A stretch of 45,173 nt of DNA from JABWCK01 sp043822385 (GTDB lineage Archaea > Micrarchaeota > Micrarchaeia > Norongarragalinales > Norongarragalinaceae), in NCBI GenBank assembly GCA_043822385.1, contig JBDRBT010000002.1:1-45173 (forward strand), written 5' to 3'. The position numbers were made by a program, and so were the translations under genes. Position 1 is the first letter of the stretch. Every line of letters begins with the position of its first letter. The notes below the pieces were generated by a model. The model saw only the letters and a program-made list of their open reading frames with translations. It was not told the DNA's origin and searched no databases. Positions 8,260 through 15,844 of the stretch are shown one piece after another.

Positions 8260-9822
8260 TTATATTTCTCGCCTCTTTATTTTGCGTTCGAGTCTTTCCT
8301 CTGCTTTCAAGCGTCCTAATTCCTCCAGGTTTTGAGCGCAAATGCAATGCTTCATTGCAATAGGATATTTTTCGCTTAGAATTGAATGCATTTTCTTTGC
8401 TAATTCAACGTAAGAAAAATGTCCTTGCGGTTGGCTTCTTAACTTAATTAAGTAATAAAACTCGCGCAAGTTGCCTTTAATCAAGAACCGGTGTTTGTAC
8501 GCGAGTGGAACAACGTATTGAGCAGAGTAATTGTCTTCTTCCCAGACTTTTTCGAAAACTTCTTTAGCGTGATTCATTACTTCCGCATATTTTTTTTGTG
8601 CTCCTGCTCCAATAATGTCGGGGGGAGTTTCAAAACCATGGAAGCAAGTTAGCAATTGGTTTGTTTGCGTAACTAATCTATGCCTTTGAATGTCTCTGAA
8701 AGCGCCGTAATCCATCATTACTTCAAAAACAAAATCGGAGTGTTCTAGTTCACGCAAGGGGGAATCAAACGCTTCTTGTTTTTGAAGGAAAACTTCAAAC
8801 ACTTCCTCTTTTTCAGCATCACTCAATGCTCTTGCTTTACTCAAGCAGTCTTCAAAAGAAACATTTGAATAACGGAATAATATTGCGGCAATTATTTTTT
8901 CTTCAGAATCTTCAGGACTGCTTACCAAGCATACTTTTTCTCCACCGGGTTGTATAGTATTGCTTAAACAAAGCTTTGTTTTAATTCGCATGTCTTTTTC
9001 AGTTTCTTTGAAATAAGTTTTTTCTCCAGTGTACTTTAATAATGAGGGAAGAAGCTGGCTTCCTTCTCCTTGCAGAGAAACGCCTATTTCCCGCATTTCA
9101 CTCAACGGGTGTGAAAGGAGCTTGTTTATTGCGTGAGCTAACTGCCTAGCATTCACAGTCCAACCCAAACTTGTTTTAGTGGATGCTGGAAGCAAGTAAC
9201 GTACAGAATCAAACCTGCGTGCTGCAGTCGAGCGCTTCCAAGCTGCTTCATTAACGCCTTCAGTTAAAGGAACTGTTTTTTGAACATACTCTAAAACTGG
9301 CTCGTGCAAGTCCATGTAAGTTTGAAAAAGCGAGTCAAACAAGTCTTCTACTTCAGTTTTGTGTTTTGATTCTTGCAATTCTTTCGGTATTAAGAAAGAA
9401 TTCCTGCCGAAAGAAACGTAACGAGTGCTTTTTTCAATGAAACTACACAAGCGATTGTCTTCAATTACTTTAGATGCTAGTATTGACACGCCTTCCAAGC
9501 CAAAGCCTACTACCGCTCCTTCAGACACGCTGCTGTGGCCGTAACCTAAAACCCACTTTTCCATGAAGGAAATAGCTTTCTTTAATGCAACGTCGGTTGT
9601 TTCTTGCTTGTCGCTTAAAACAATTTTTTTTAATTCCTCGTAATTAGCCGGGTCTTCCTTGAGTAAATTCAGGAAGGATTCACGCATTCCTTCAGTACTA
9701 CGGGAATAACGAGCTTGCATTAAAGCCCATACTTCAGGGTGAAAATTTTTAGCGCCAAAAATCGGTTTATCTAAATTAGTGAAAAAATTCAGTAAAACTC
9801 GCTCGTCTTCTTTAGAATACAC
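8260..9822 (-). CDS. Tandem-domain ThyX-like (flavin-dependent thymidylate synthase family) protein
   Basis: A 520-residue protein with two ThyX-like domains (about 20-260 and 300-500); classical ThyX is about 220-250 residues. The signature RHRxxSxNxxSxR is split: domain 1 has NRLCSFIEKSTRY (123-135), keeping the ExSxRY part, while domain 2 has QRHRLVTQTNQLLT (379-392), keeping the RHR part. Each domain also has the downstream Asn-x-Arg motif (NARQL, NLREF). ThyX makes dTMP from dUMP using methylene-folate, FAD and NADPH; neighbours folC and divergent glyA fit that. Whether this form is catalytic is uncertain. It starts at GTG 9822 with GGTGG just upstream. Confidence 0.82.
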   Translation of the reverse strand: MYSKEDERVLLNFFTNLDKPIFGAKNFHPEVWALMQARYSRSTEGMRESFLNLLKEDPANYEELKKIVLSDKQETTDVALKKAISFMEKWVLGYGHSSVSEGAVVGFGLEGVSILASKVIEDNRLCSFIEKSTRYVSFGRNSFLIPKELQESKHKTEVEDLFDSLFQTYMDLHEPVLEYVQKTVPLTEGVNEAAWKRSTAARRFDSVRYLLPASTKTSLGWTVNARQLAHAINKLLSHPLSEMREIGVSLQGEGSQLLPSLLKYTGEKTYFKETEKDMRIKTKLCLSNTIQPGGEKVCLVSSPEDSEEKIIAAILFRYSNVSFEDCLSKARALSDAEKEEVFEVFLQKQEAFDSPLRELEHSDFVFEVMMDYGAFRDIQRHRLVTQTNQLLTCFHGFETPPDIIGAGAQKKYAEVMNHAKEVFEKVWEEDNYSAQYVVPLAYKHRFLIKGNLREFYYLIKLRSQPQGHFSYVELAKKMHSILSEKYPIAMKHCICAQNLEELGRLKAEERLERKIKRREI

Positions 9823-9894
9823 GTTACACCACCCAGAGAATATTATGTTGTAGACAATGATTTAAACTCTTTCCAAACAATAATTATTATTGAA

Positions 9895-11145
9895 ATGCAG
9901 AAAACTAGTTTAGATGCAGTTAAACAAGAAGACCCAGAATTGTTTAGCTTAATAGAGAAGGAAAAACAAAGGCAAAACAAGGTTTTAGAGTTAATTCCAA
10001 GCGAAAACATGGTTTCTCGTGCAGTAATGCAAGCAGTAGGTTCTGTGCTTACGAATAAGTATTCCGAAGGATATCCCGGCAAGCGTTATTACGGGGGTAA
10101 TGAAGTAATTGACGAAATAGAAAACCTAGCGATTAATCGAGCTAAGGAATTATTTCAAGCAGAACACGTTAATGTCCAGCCTAATTCTGGTTCTCCAGCT
10201 AATTTAGCGGTTTACTTCGCGTTATTGCAGCACGGCGACAAGTTCATGGGCATGGCTTTAGATCAAGGAGGGCACTTGACTCACGGACACAAAGTAAATT
10301 TTTCAGGAATTTTTTATAATCCAGTTCACTATGGAGTAGACAAGGAAACTGAATTACTTGATTACGACGTAATAAGAAAAATGGCTTTGCAAGAAAAACC
10401 GAAACTGATTCTTTCAGGATTCACTGCTTACCCGCGAAAAATTGATTTCAAAGCATTCAAGGAAATTTGCGATGAAGTTGAAGCAGTCAGCATGGCTGAC
10501 GTCTCGCACATTGCGGGATTAATTGCGGGCGGAATGCATGAAAACCCAACGCCTTTCTTTGACGTTGTTACTACTACTACCCACAAAACGCTTCGCGGGC
10601 CACGGGGAGCAATAATAATGTGCAAGAAAGATTTAGCTCAAAAAATTGATAAGGCGGTAATGCCTGGATTGCAAGGCGGTCCTCACGAACACGTTATTGC
10701 TGGAAAGGCGTTAGCGTTCAAGCAAGCAATGACGCCTGATTTCAAGGCTTACGCTAAGCAAGTTGTTCTTAATGCGAAAGCGTTAGCTGACGAATTGTTG
10801 TCGCAAGGCTTCAGGCTTGTTAGCGGCGGTACGGATACTCACTTGATTTTAATTGATTTGAATGGAACGGATTTAACTGGAAAAAAAGCAGAAAGAATTC
10901 TTGATTCTGTTGGAATTAATGTTAATGCTAACTCGATTCCTTTTGACTCCCGGAAGCCGTGGGATCCGTCCGGAATACGCGTTGGAACGCCAGTATTAAC
11001 TACTCGCGGAATGAAGGAAAGCGAAATGAAGGAAATCGCACAATTAATCGCTCGCGTAGTAAAAAACCCTGACAACACGGAAATAAAAAACAAAGTTACT
11101 GAAGACGTGCTTGCATTATGCAAGAATTTTTCGTTCTATTGCTAA
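9895..11145 (+). CDS. glyA: Serine hydroxymethyltransferase
   Basis: A 416-residue PLP enzyme interconverting serine and glycine while charging tetrahydrofolate with a one-carbon unit. Visible family motifs are LIPSENMVSRAV, NKYSEGYPGKRYYGG and the PLP-lysine segment TTTTHKTLRGPRG near residue 227. The length equals the bacterial/archaeal norm. It is divergent from the thyX-folC operon across a 72-bp gap. Together they form a methylene-folate supply, dTMP synthesis and polyglutamylation module. The ATG at 9895 is preceded by an AT element (TTTAAAC) about 30 bases upstream. Confidence 0.96.
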   Translation: MQKTSLDAVKQEDPELFSLIEKEKQRQNKVLELIPSENMVSRAVMQAVGSVLTNKYSEGYPGKRYYGGNEVIDEIENLAINRAKELFQAEHVNVQPNSGSPANLAVYFALLQHGDKFMGMALDQGGHLTHGHKVNFSGIFYNPVHYGVDKETELLDYDVIRKMALQEKPKLILSGFTAYPRKIDFKAFKEICDEVEAVSMADVSHIAGLIAGGMHENPTPFFDVVTTTTHKTLRGPRGAIIMCKKDLAQKIDKAVMPGLQGGPHEHVIAGKALAFKQAMTPDFKAYAKQVVLNAKALADELLSQGFRLVSGGTDTHLILIDLNGTDLTGKKAERILDSVGINVNANSIPFDSRKPWDPSGIRVGTPVLTTRGMKESEMKEIAQLIARVVKNPDNTEIKNKVTEDVLALCKNFSFYC

Positions 11146-11161
11146 GAGGAATTAAACTAAA

Positions 11162-12100
11162 ATGAGTATTACTAAAACTAAAAAGGCAGGTAGCTTTGAA
11201 ATTCCTACTTTAGGTTTAGGCGCCTGGGGAATTGGTGGTTTTCATTCTCCTAATCCTTCTTTAGAAAAAGAAGGAATTCAAATAGTGCATAACGCATTAG
11301 ACTTAGGTTATCAACATATTGATACTGCTGAATACTATGCAACTGGTTTTTCTGAAGAAATAATAGGTAAAGCAATTTCTGGTTTTGACCGAAAAAAAGT
11401 GTTTATTACAACTAAAGTCCAGCCAATTCATCTTCATTACGCGGAAGTAGTCAATGCGTGCAAAAACAGCTTGAAACGCTTGAATACGGATTACGTTGAC
11501 TTGTATCTCGTTCATGCCCCAAACCCAGACGTTCCAATAGAAGAAACTATGAAGGCAATGAATTTTCTTGTGTCTGAAGGACTTGCTAGGTTCATAGGGG
11601 TAAGTAATTTTTCAGTAAACGAATTACGGGAAGCACAAGCCTGTTCTGAAAACAAGATTGTTGCAAACCAAATTGAGTATAATTTAATGATTAGAAACAA
11701 AGGAAAACACACGATTAACATGGAATCAGAAATTTTACCTTTTTGCCAAGAAAAAGAAATAATTTTCATGTCGTGGCGTCCACTCGGTAAGGGCGAGTTA
11801 ATAAAACAAAACAGTACTTTGCTTAACGAACTAGTAGAAAAATACGGAAAAACTAGTTCACAAATAGCAATCAACTGGTTGATTTTAAAGAAAAACGTGG
11901 TTACAATGCCTAAAGCAACCAGTGTGAAACACTTGCAAGAAAACATTGAGACACTGAATTTCGAATTGAGAGAAACGGATGTAAAGCGTTTGAATGAAGA
12001 ATTTGAACCGCGCGACGAGTTTTACGAGTTTACTGAATCAATTTTGGATAAAGCAAAATCGTGGCCGAGTTCAAACTTAAAAAAAACAGCAGAACAATAA
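11162..12100 (+). CDS. Aldo/keto reductase
   Basis: A 312-residue NADPH-dependent oxidoreductase. The TIM-barrel AKR set is complete: Asp and Tyr in HIDTAEYYATG, Lys in TTKVQP, His in DLYLVHAP, then GVSNFSV and, late, the cofactor-loop segment MPKATSVKHLQEN. The substrate is not predictable. It begins 16 bp after glyA with a GAGGA ribosome site in the gap, so it is probably in the same transcript. Confidence 0.93.
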   Translation: MSITKTKKAGSFEIPTLGLGAWGIGGFHSPNPSLEKEGIQIVHNALDLGYQHIDTAEYYATGFSEEIIGKAISGFDRKKVFITTKVQPIHLHYAEVVNACKNSLKRLNTDYVDLYLVHAPNPDVPIEETMKAMNFLVSEGLARFIGVSNFSVNELREAQACSENKIVANQIEYNLMIRNKGKHTINMESEILPFCQEKEIIFMSWRPLGKGELIKQNSTLLNELVEKYGKTSSQIAINWLILKKNVVTMPKATSVKHLQENIETLNFELRETDVKRLNEEFEPRDEFYEFTESILDKAKSWPSSNLKKTAEQ

Positions 12101-12150
12101 CTCAAATTTCTCAAAAAGTGCGCTAAATTACTTTTTACGAGTGAAAACGA

Positions 12151-12161
12151 GTTTTAAAAAC
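12151..12161 (+). promoter_or_regulatory. TATA box of the secreted Ig-like protein gene
   Basis: GTTTTAAAAAC lies about 27 bases upstream of the ATG at 12183. No ribosome site intervenes, which suggests a leaderless transcript. Confidence 0.5.
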
Positions 12162-12182
12162 CCGTAGAAACAATATGTTTTC

Positions 12183-14240
12183 ATGAAGACTTTCTTAGTT
12201 TTATTTTCGTTGTTTTTAGTCTCGTTTGTTTCAGCTTCATGTCCGTTCTTGGATGTGTCGCTGGTTTCGCAAACTAGTGTTTATCAAGGTCGTGAAGGCG
12301 TTTTCCCGATTTCAGTTACTAATACGGGTTTAAACAGCCAACTAGTTTCATTAAGTGCAGCTTGCCCGGAAAACGTTGAATGCAGGTTTAACGAAATCCC
12401 TTCAATTACTTTAACTGCTTCGCAAGAAAAAACTTTTTCGTTGATTGCTTCAAGCAACGAAGCAGGCGCGTTTATTATTCCCTTAACGGTTTCGGTTGGA
12501 ACTTCGTTTGGTTGCGACCAACATGACTTGCTTCTCAACGTCCAGCCGTACTCAACGTTACCTGAAGAAACATTCAGTGTTTCAATGAATCCCGTAATAA
12601 ACCAGAGCGCCAGGCCGGGAGAAACAATTAATTACGAATTCACTATCTCAAACAATCAAAACGGTGTTTCAAAGAGTTTTGCTGACTTGATTTCAAACGG
12701 TTTTTTTGATTCGATTTCCTTTAATCCAGTAAGCATGGATTTGCAAGCTGGAGAAACAAAGAAAGCTAAAGCAAAACTAGTAATTTCTCCAGGCACTCCA
12801 GCAGGCGTTTACCAGCAATCATTCAGGGTTCGGATAGTTAACCAAAACGGAGTGCAAAAGTTTTACGATTTTTCTAGTCAAATATTTGTTTTTTCTGAGA
12901 CAACCAACTTGCAAGTTGAAAACGAGCCTGTTGACTGCATTCCGGTTCTTCACAGTGATACTGCTAACTGGCGTTTTTCAATAAAAAACAACGGTGAAAA
13001 TAACGGTCCGTTTAATGCAAGGCTTGAGGGAGACGCAATAAACAGAATAGTTTCTTTAGACCGGGAAGTGTTTGAAGTAAAAACCGGCGACAAACAAGAC
13101 GTGATTATTTCTCTGCACCCGTCAAACAACGAGTTAACTGGAAAATACTACTATACGTTAATAATTGATTACTCCGGCTTCGAGTTGTACCGGCAAGAGT
13201 TTTGTTTTAATGTTTATTCTAAAAATGATTTTGAAGTCTTGATGAAAGACGAGTACACGATAACGCGAGGTAAAGCTAATGTCTTGATTCCTTTCGCAAT
13301 AATAAACAACGGTTCTTTAACTGAGTCATTCAGCATTGAAATTCAACAACCCGAATTCTTTTTACTACAGCCTGAACCAAAATCTTTTGATTTAGGGCCT
13401 GGTAGAAAACAAGACTTATTTTTAGTTGCATCCACGTCTCTAGATAGAACTGAACTAAAAACGTATGAAGTTAAGGCGGTTATTCACAGCAAACGTTCTT
13501 CAAAACAAGTTGTTTTCAACATTGTTGTTCTTGCTGACGAGTATAACTCGTTCCTTGAAATAAAAACTAACCAATTGCATGCGATTGCGGGTAGAACTAG
13601 CAAGGAATTTATTGAAGTTAAAAACACGAAGTCAAGTGTTTTGCGGGGAGTATTTATTACTCTAGAGGGTTTGAATCCTTCTTGGTATTCAATTGAGTTT
13701 CCAAAAAGGGACATTAATGGTTTTGCTTCAGCTACTTTTGAAGTAGAATTCAAGATTCCAAAAGGCAGTCCTGCAATAAACCAGTTTAATATTGTTGTTT
13801 CTTCAGTTGAACGCGAAGTAGCAAAAAGCGGGGCAGTGCTTTACGTTGATGAAAGTGGTGGCGAACTTGATGTTTTTGTTCGCGACATTACTAGTATTTC
13901 TGATTACGAAACGTTGGTTACAGTAATTGTTTCAAATGCGGGTTCCACAACAATAAAAACAATAAAGCCAGTGTCAAGTGAAGCTATAGTGGATAGTGAA
14001 CCAATTGGTTTTGATTTAGCGCCTGGAGAATCTAAAACAATAGTTTTGAAAGTAAGGAATCCCGAATCTAACGAAGTTAGTGTTGCATTCACTAGCATTA
14101 ATGGAGTAACTAGTTTAGCTACGGCTATTCCTATTAACAAGCCAGAGTCATTACCTTGGCTGCCTATTACGCTCGTTGCTATTGGTTTGCTTTTAGTATC
14201 TTATTTTTTCTGGGTTAAACCGCACGAGAACGAGTATTAA
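12183..14240 (+). CDS. Secreted, membrane-anchored protein with tandem Ig-like (NEW3/CARDB-type) domains
   Basis: A 685-residue surface protein. An N-terminal signal peptide (about 1-19, ending FVSASC) is followed by roughly five to six repeated beta-sandwich modules of about 100-110 residues. They share phrases such as VTNTGLNSQ, FTISNNQNG, IKNNGENNG, IINNGSLTE and VSNAGSTT, typical of NEW3/CARDB folds. A single C-terminal membrane helix (WLPITLVAIGLLLVSYFFW) and a short charged tail anchor it. It is probably a cell-envelope or adhesion protein. Its stop overlaps the convergent endonuclease III stop by 4 bp. The leaderless promoter suggests it is transcribed alone. Confidence 0.82.
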   Translation: MKTFLVLFSLFLVSFVSASCPFLDVSLVSQTSVYQGREGVFPISVTNTGLNSQLVSLSAACPENVECRFNEIPSITLTASQEKTFSLIASSNEAGAFIIPLTVSVGTSFGCDQHDLLLNVQPYSTLPEETFSVSMNPVINQSARPGETINYEFTISNNQNGVSKSFADLISNGFFDSISFNPVSMDLQAGETKKAKAKLVISPGTPAGVYQQSFRVRIVNQNGVQKFYDFSSQIFVFSETTNLQVENEPVDCIPVLHSDTANWRFSIKNNGENNGPFNARLEGDAINRIVSLDREVFEVKTGDKQDVIISLHPSNNELTGKYYYTLIIDYSGFELYRQEFCFNVYSKNDFEVLMKDEYTITRGKANVLIPFAIINNGSLTESFSIEIQQPEFFLLQPEPKSFDLGPGRKQDLFLVASTSLDRTELKTYEVKAVIHSKRSSKQVVFNIVVLADEYNSFLEIKTNQLHAIAGRTSKEFIEVKNTKSSVLRGVFITLEGLNPSWYSIEFPKRDINGFASATFEVEFKIPKGSPAINQFNIVVSSVEREVAKSGAVLYVDESGGELDVFVRDITSISDYETLVTVIVSNAGSTTIKTIKPVSSEAIVDSEPIGFDLAPGESKTIVLKVRNPESNEVSVAFTSINGVTSLATAIPINKPESLPWLPITLVAIGLLLVSYFFWVKPHENEY

Positions 14241-14875
14241 GCAATTATTTTAGGGCATTTTGCTTGCAGAAAGCACTCGCTGCATTTTGGTTTCCTGGCA
14301 ACGCAAACGCGCCTACCGTGAGCAATTAATTGCAAAGAAAAAGAACTCCACTTTTCTTTAGGTATTAATTGCATTAAGTCTACCTCGGTTTTTTCAGGAA
14401 TTTTAGCTTTACTTAACCCTAATCGTTTGCTTAATCGAAAAACGTGAGTGTCAACAGCTATTCCCTCGGTTTTTCCAAAGGCGCTGGATAAAACAATGTT
14501 AGCGGTTTTCCTAGCTACGCCTGGCAAGGTAAGTAAATCTTGCATAGTGTTTGGAACGCGGCCTGAATACTTTTCTAGTATTAACTTGCTTGCAGCGCGA
14601 ATGTTTTTTGTTTTATTTTTGTAAAACCCAGTTGAATAAATCTCGTTTTCTATTTCTTTTTGGCTCGCTTCAATAAAATCCTTAGGACCCGAATACGTCT
14701 TGAATAATTTGTTAGTAACTAAGTTTACTCGCGCGTCAGTGCATTGAGCAGAGAGCATAACCGCAACAAGTAATTGAAACGGGTTATCATGCCTTAATAC
14801 TACTGTTTTCTCTGGATACGCTTCACCTAGTTTTTTCAATAGCCAATTTAGTTCAATCACGTTTTTTATTAGCAC
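14237..14875 (-). CDS. nth: Endonuclease III (DNA glycosylase/AP lyase)
   Basis: A 212-residue base-excision repair enzyme removing oxidised pyrimidines. The helix-hairpin-helix LPGVARKTANIVLS contains the catalytic Lys, and GIAVDTHVFRLS contains the catalytic Asp. The C-terminus has the four-cysteine [4Fe-4S] loop with C-x6-C-x2-C-x5-C spacing (CVARKPKCSECFLQAKC). The start is GTG at 14873-14875; a second in-frame GTG five codons later is an alternative. It converges on the Ig-like gene. Confidence 0.95.
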   Translation of the reverse strand: MLIKNVIELNWLLKKLGEAYPEKTVVLRHDNPFQLLVAVMLSAQCTDARVNLVTNKLFKTYSGPKDFIEASQKEIENEIYSTGFYKNKTKNIRAASKLILEKYSGRVPNTMQDLLTLPGVARKTANIVLSSAFGKTEGIAVDTHVFRLSKRLGLSKAKIPEKTEVDLMQLIPKEKWSSFSLQLIAHGRRVCVARKPKCSECFLQAKCPKIIA

Positions 14876-14961
14876 TGGGTAGTAGTTTAATTTTACTCTT
14901 AAAAAATCGTCAGAAAACGAACTAGAAAAGGCTTTTAATACGTATTATGAGTTAATGTTTT

Positions 14962-15010
14962 TAGCCTACTGAAAAAGTGGTGCTTAATTTAGCCTACTGA
15001 AAAAGTGGTG
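14962..15010. repeat. Two 21-bp direct repeats (28-bp period) in the leader of a membrane-protein gene
   Basis: The 21-mer beginning TAGCCTACTGAAAAAGTGG occurs identically at 14962-14982 and 14990-15010. A TATA-like CTTTTAATACG lies at 14932-14942, so transcription probably starts near 14960-14965. Both copies would then sit in the roughly 85-nt 5' leader of the gene at 15050, which also has a ribosome site. They could be duplicated operators or an RNA-level element. The function is unknown. Confidence 0.8.
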
Positions 15011-15033
15011 TTTAAAATAGCGTTTTGAAACCA

Positions 15034-15039
15034 GAGGTG
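15034..15039 (+). promoter_or_regulatory. Ribosome-binding site of the 112-residue membrane protein
   Basis: GAGGTG lies 10 bases before the ATG at 15050, a good match to the archaeal 16S tail. It contrasts with the leaderless neighbours and shows that this mRNA carries a real leader. Confidence 0.6.
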
Positions 15040-15049
15040 GTTTTTCGAC

Positions 15050-15388
15050 ATGGATGACATGAATAAATACGGTGCTTGGGCCTTTTTAGTTGGTCTAATA
15101 CTGGCTATCCTAGCAGGCTTTATTGACATAGGAACTTGGGTTTCTTTAGTATTGCTATTGTTAGGTGTAATAGTTGGATTACTCAACATCAAAGACAAGG
15201 AAATGATGTTATTCCTAGTAGCAGGAATTGCTTTAACTGCCGGCTTAGGTAGCTTGGGAGCTTTAGCTGCAACCCTTGGTTTTGGCTTGAATGTGTTAGT
15301 ACCAATCTTCAACAACATAGCGTTGTTCGTTGGTCCTGCAATCGGAATAGTCGCTTTGAAGGCTATTTACGGAATAAGCAAAGACTAA
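15050..15388 (+). CDS. Small integral membrane protein
   Basis: 112 residues with about four hydrophobic segments (roughly 10-26, 29-47, 53-75, 80-105), a charged loop NIKDKEMM and a short charged C-terminus. No enzyme motif is visible. A dedicated promoter, a leader with two 21-bp repeats, a strong ribosome site and a T-rich terminator downstream all suggest a well-expressed, separately regulated gene. The function is unknown. Confidence 0.75.
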   Translation: MDDMNKYGAWAFLVGLILAILAGFIDIGTWVSLVLLLLGVIVGLLNIKDKEMMLFLVAGIALTAGLGSLGALAATLGFGLNVLVPIFNNIALFVGPAIGIVALKAIYGISKD

Positions 15389-15421
15389 CTTTTTTTCTTC
15401 CCCTCTCTTTTTATTTTTTTA
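15389..15421 (+). terminator. T-rich terminator
   Basis: Directly after the TAA at 15386-15388 comes a pyrimidine tract with runs of seven, five and seven T, the usual archaeal intrinsic terminator pattern. Confidence 0.6.
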
Positions 15422-15437
15422 AAACTAATTATTTTAG

Positions 15438-15623
15438 ATGTTATACGAATTGCTTTCAGTTTTAGGTAGTTTAATAGCAGGAATGCTTGTTTTATTGAAG
15501 CCACGCAAGCTCTTGACTCTTTTTGCTTTAGCTGTTGCGTTGTTTGTTTTATTCGGGCCTTACTCGTTTTTTGGCTTGATTGCTGCAGGAGCGTTAAGGA
15601 TTGTTTTCCCCGTAAAAAAATAG
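15438..15623 (+). CDS. Small integral membrane protein (61 residues)
   Basis: Two to three hydrophobic stretches (LSVLGSLIAGMLVLL, LTLFALAVALFVLF, SFFGLIAAGALRIV) are separated by a basic KPRK loop, and the protein ends VFPVKK. An AT-rich element about 26 bases before the ATG fits a leaderless promoter. No family recognised. It could be a subunit of a larger membrane complex. Confidence 0.6.
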   Translation: MLYELLSVLGSLIAGMLVLLKPRKLLTLFALAVALFVLFGPYSFFGLIAAGALRIVFPVKK

Positions 15624-15631
15624 TTATAAAC
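15623..15631 (+). promoter_or_regulatory. TATA box of the box C/D sRNA at 15650
   Basis: GTTATAAAC is centred 27 bases before box C (15654-15660), exactly where a promoter for a short sRNA transcript should be. Confidence 0.55.
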
Positions 15632-15649
15632 TCTCGTCGTCATTCTTCT

Positions 15650-15706
15650 ATTAGTGATGAAACCGTCCCAGTCTGAATTATGATGACCGAGGTAGCTTCT
15701 GATAAT
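15650..15706 (+). ncRNA. Box C/D guide sRNA, predicted 23S rRNA P-loop and PTC target
   Basis: Full archaeal C/D layout: box C GTGATGA 15654-15660, 12-nt guide, box D' CTGA 15673-15676, three-base spacer, box C' ATGATGA 15680-15686, 12-nt guide, box D CTGA 15699-15702. All four boxes are canonical. By the fifth-base rule, the D' guide (AACCGTCCCAGT) pairs with a sequence like the 23S P loop ACUGGGGCGGUU (one G-U pair) and selects the equivalent of E. coli G2251. The D guide (CCGAGGTAGCTT) matches the strand just before GGGGAUAACAGG and selects about U2438. The rRNA sequences are recalled, not in this window. It directs 2'-O-methylation by a fibrillarin/Nop5/L7Ae complex. Confidence 0.82.
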
Positions 15707-15718
15707 AATTTTTAAAAA

Positions 15719-15723
15719 GGTGA
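15719..15723 (+). promoter_or_regulatory. Ribosome-binding site of the 37-residue basic protein
   Basis: GGTGA stands seven bases before the GTG at 15731, ideal spacing, and is the main evidence for that start. Confidence 0.6.
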
Positions 15724-15730
15724 ATATTGA

Positions 15731-15844
15731 GTGTTAAAAAGCAAAGCCAGGCGAAGGCTTATTAGGAAAGTAAAAATAAAGAAATCACGCGCTAAATCTC
15801 GTTTGAATGCTAAGAGTCCTTCTAAAAAGAAAGTTTGGAAATGA
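15731..15844 (+). CDS. 37-residue Arg/Lys-rich miniprotein, translationally coupled to the PfkB gene
   Basis: Begins GTG 15731 with a GGTGA ribosome site. The protein (MLKSKARRRLIRKVKIKKSR at the start, KKKVWK at the end) has 18 basic residues out of 37 and no acidic ones. Its TGA (15842-15844) overlaps the ATG of the kinase gene (15841-15843) as ATGA. The ribosome site, coupling and strong composition argue for a real gene, although it is short. It could bind nucleic acid or ribosomes; no family recognised. Confidence 0.65.
   Translation: MLKSKARRRLIRKVKIKKSRAKSRLNAKSPSKKKVWK

Noticed and set aside
9843..10082. Minus-strand open frame over the thyX-glyA gap
   Set aside because: It covers the glyA promoter and glyA's conserved N-terminal codons; no ribosome site.
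14962..15010. C/D sRNA suggested by two CTGA boxes 28 nt apart
   Set aside because: No box C or C' with the essential TGAT core (only GTGGTG), so the kink-turn cannot form.
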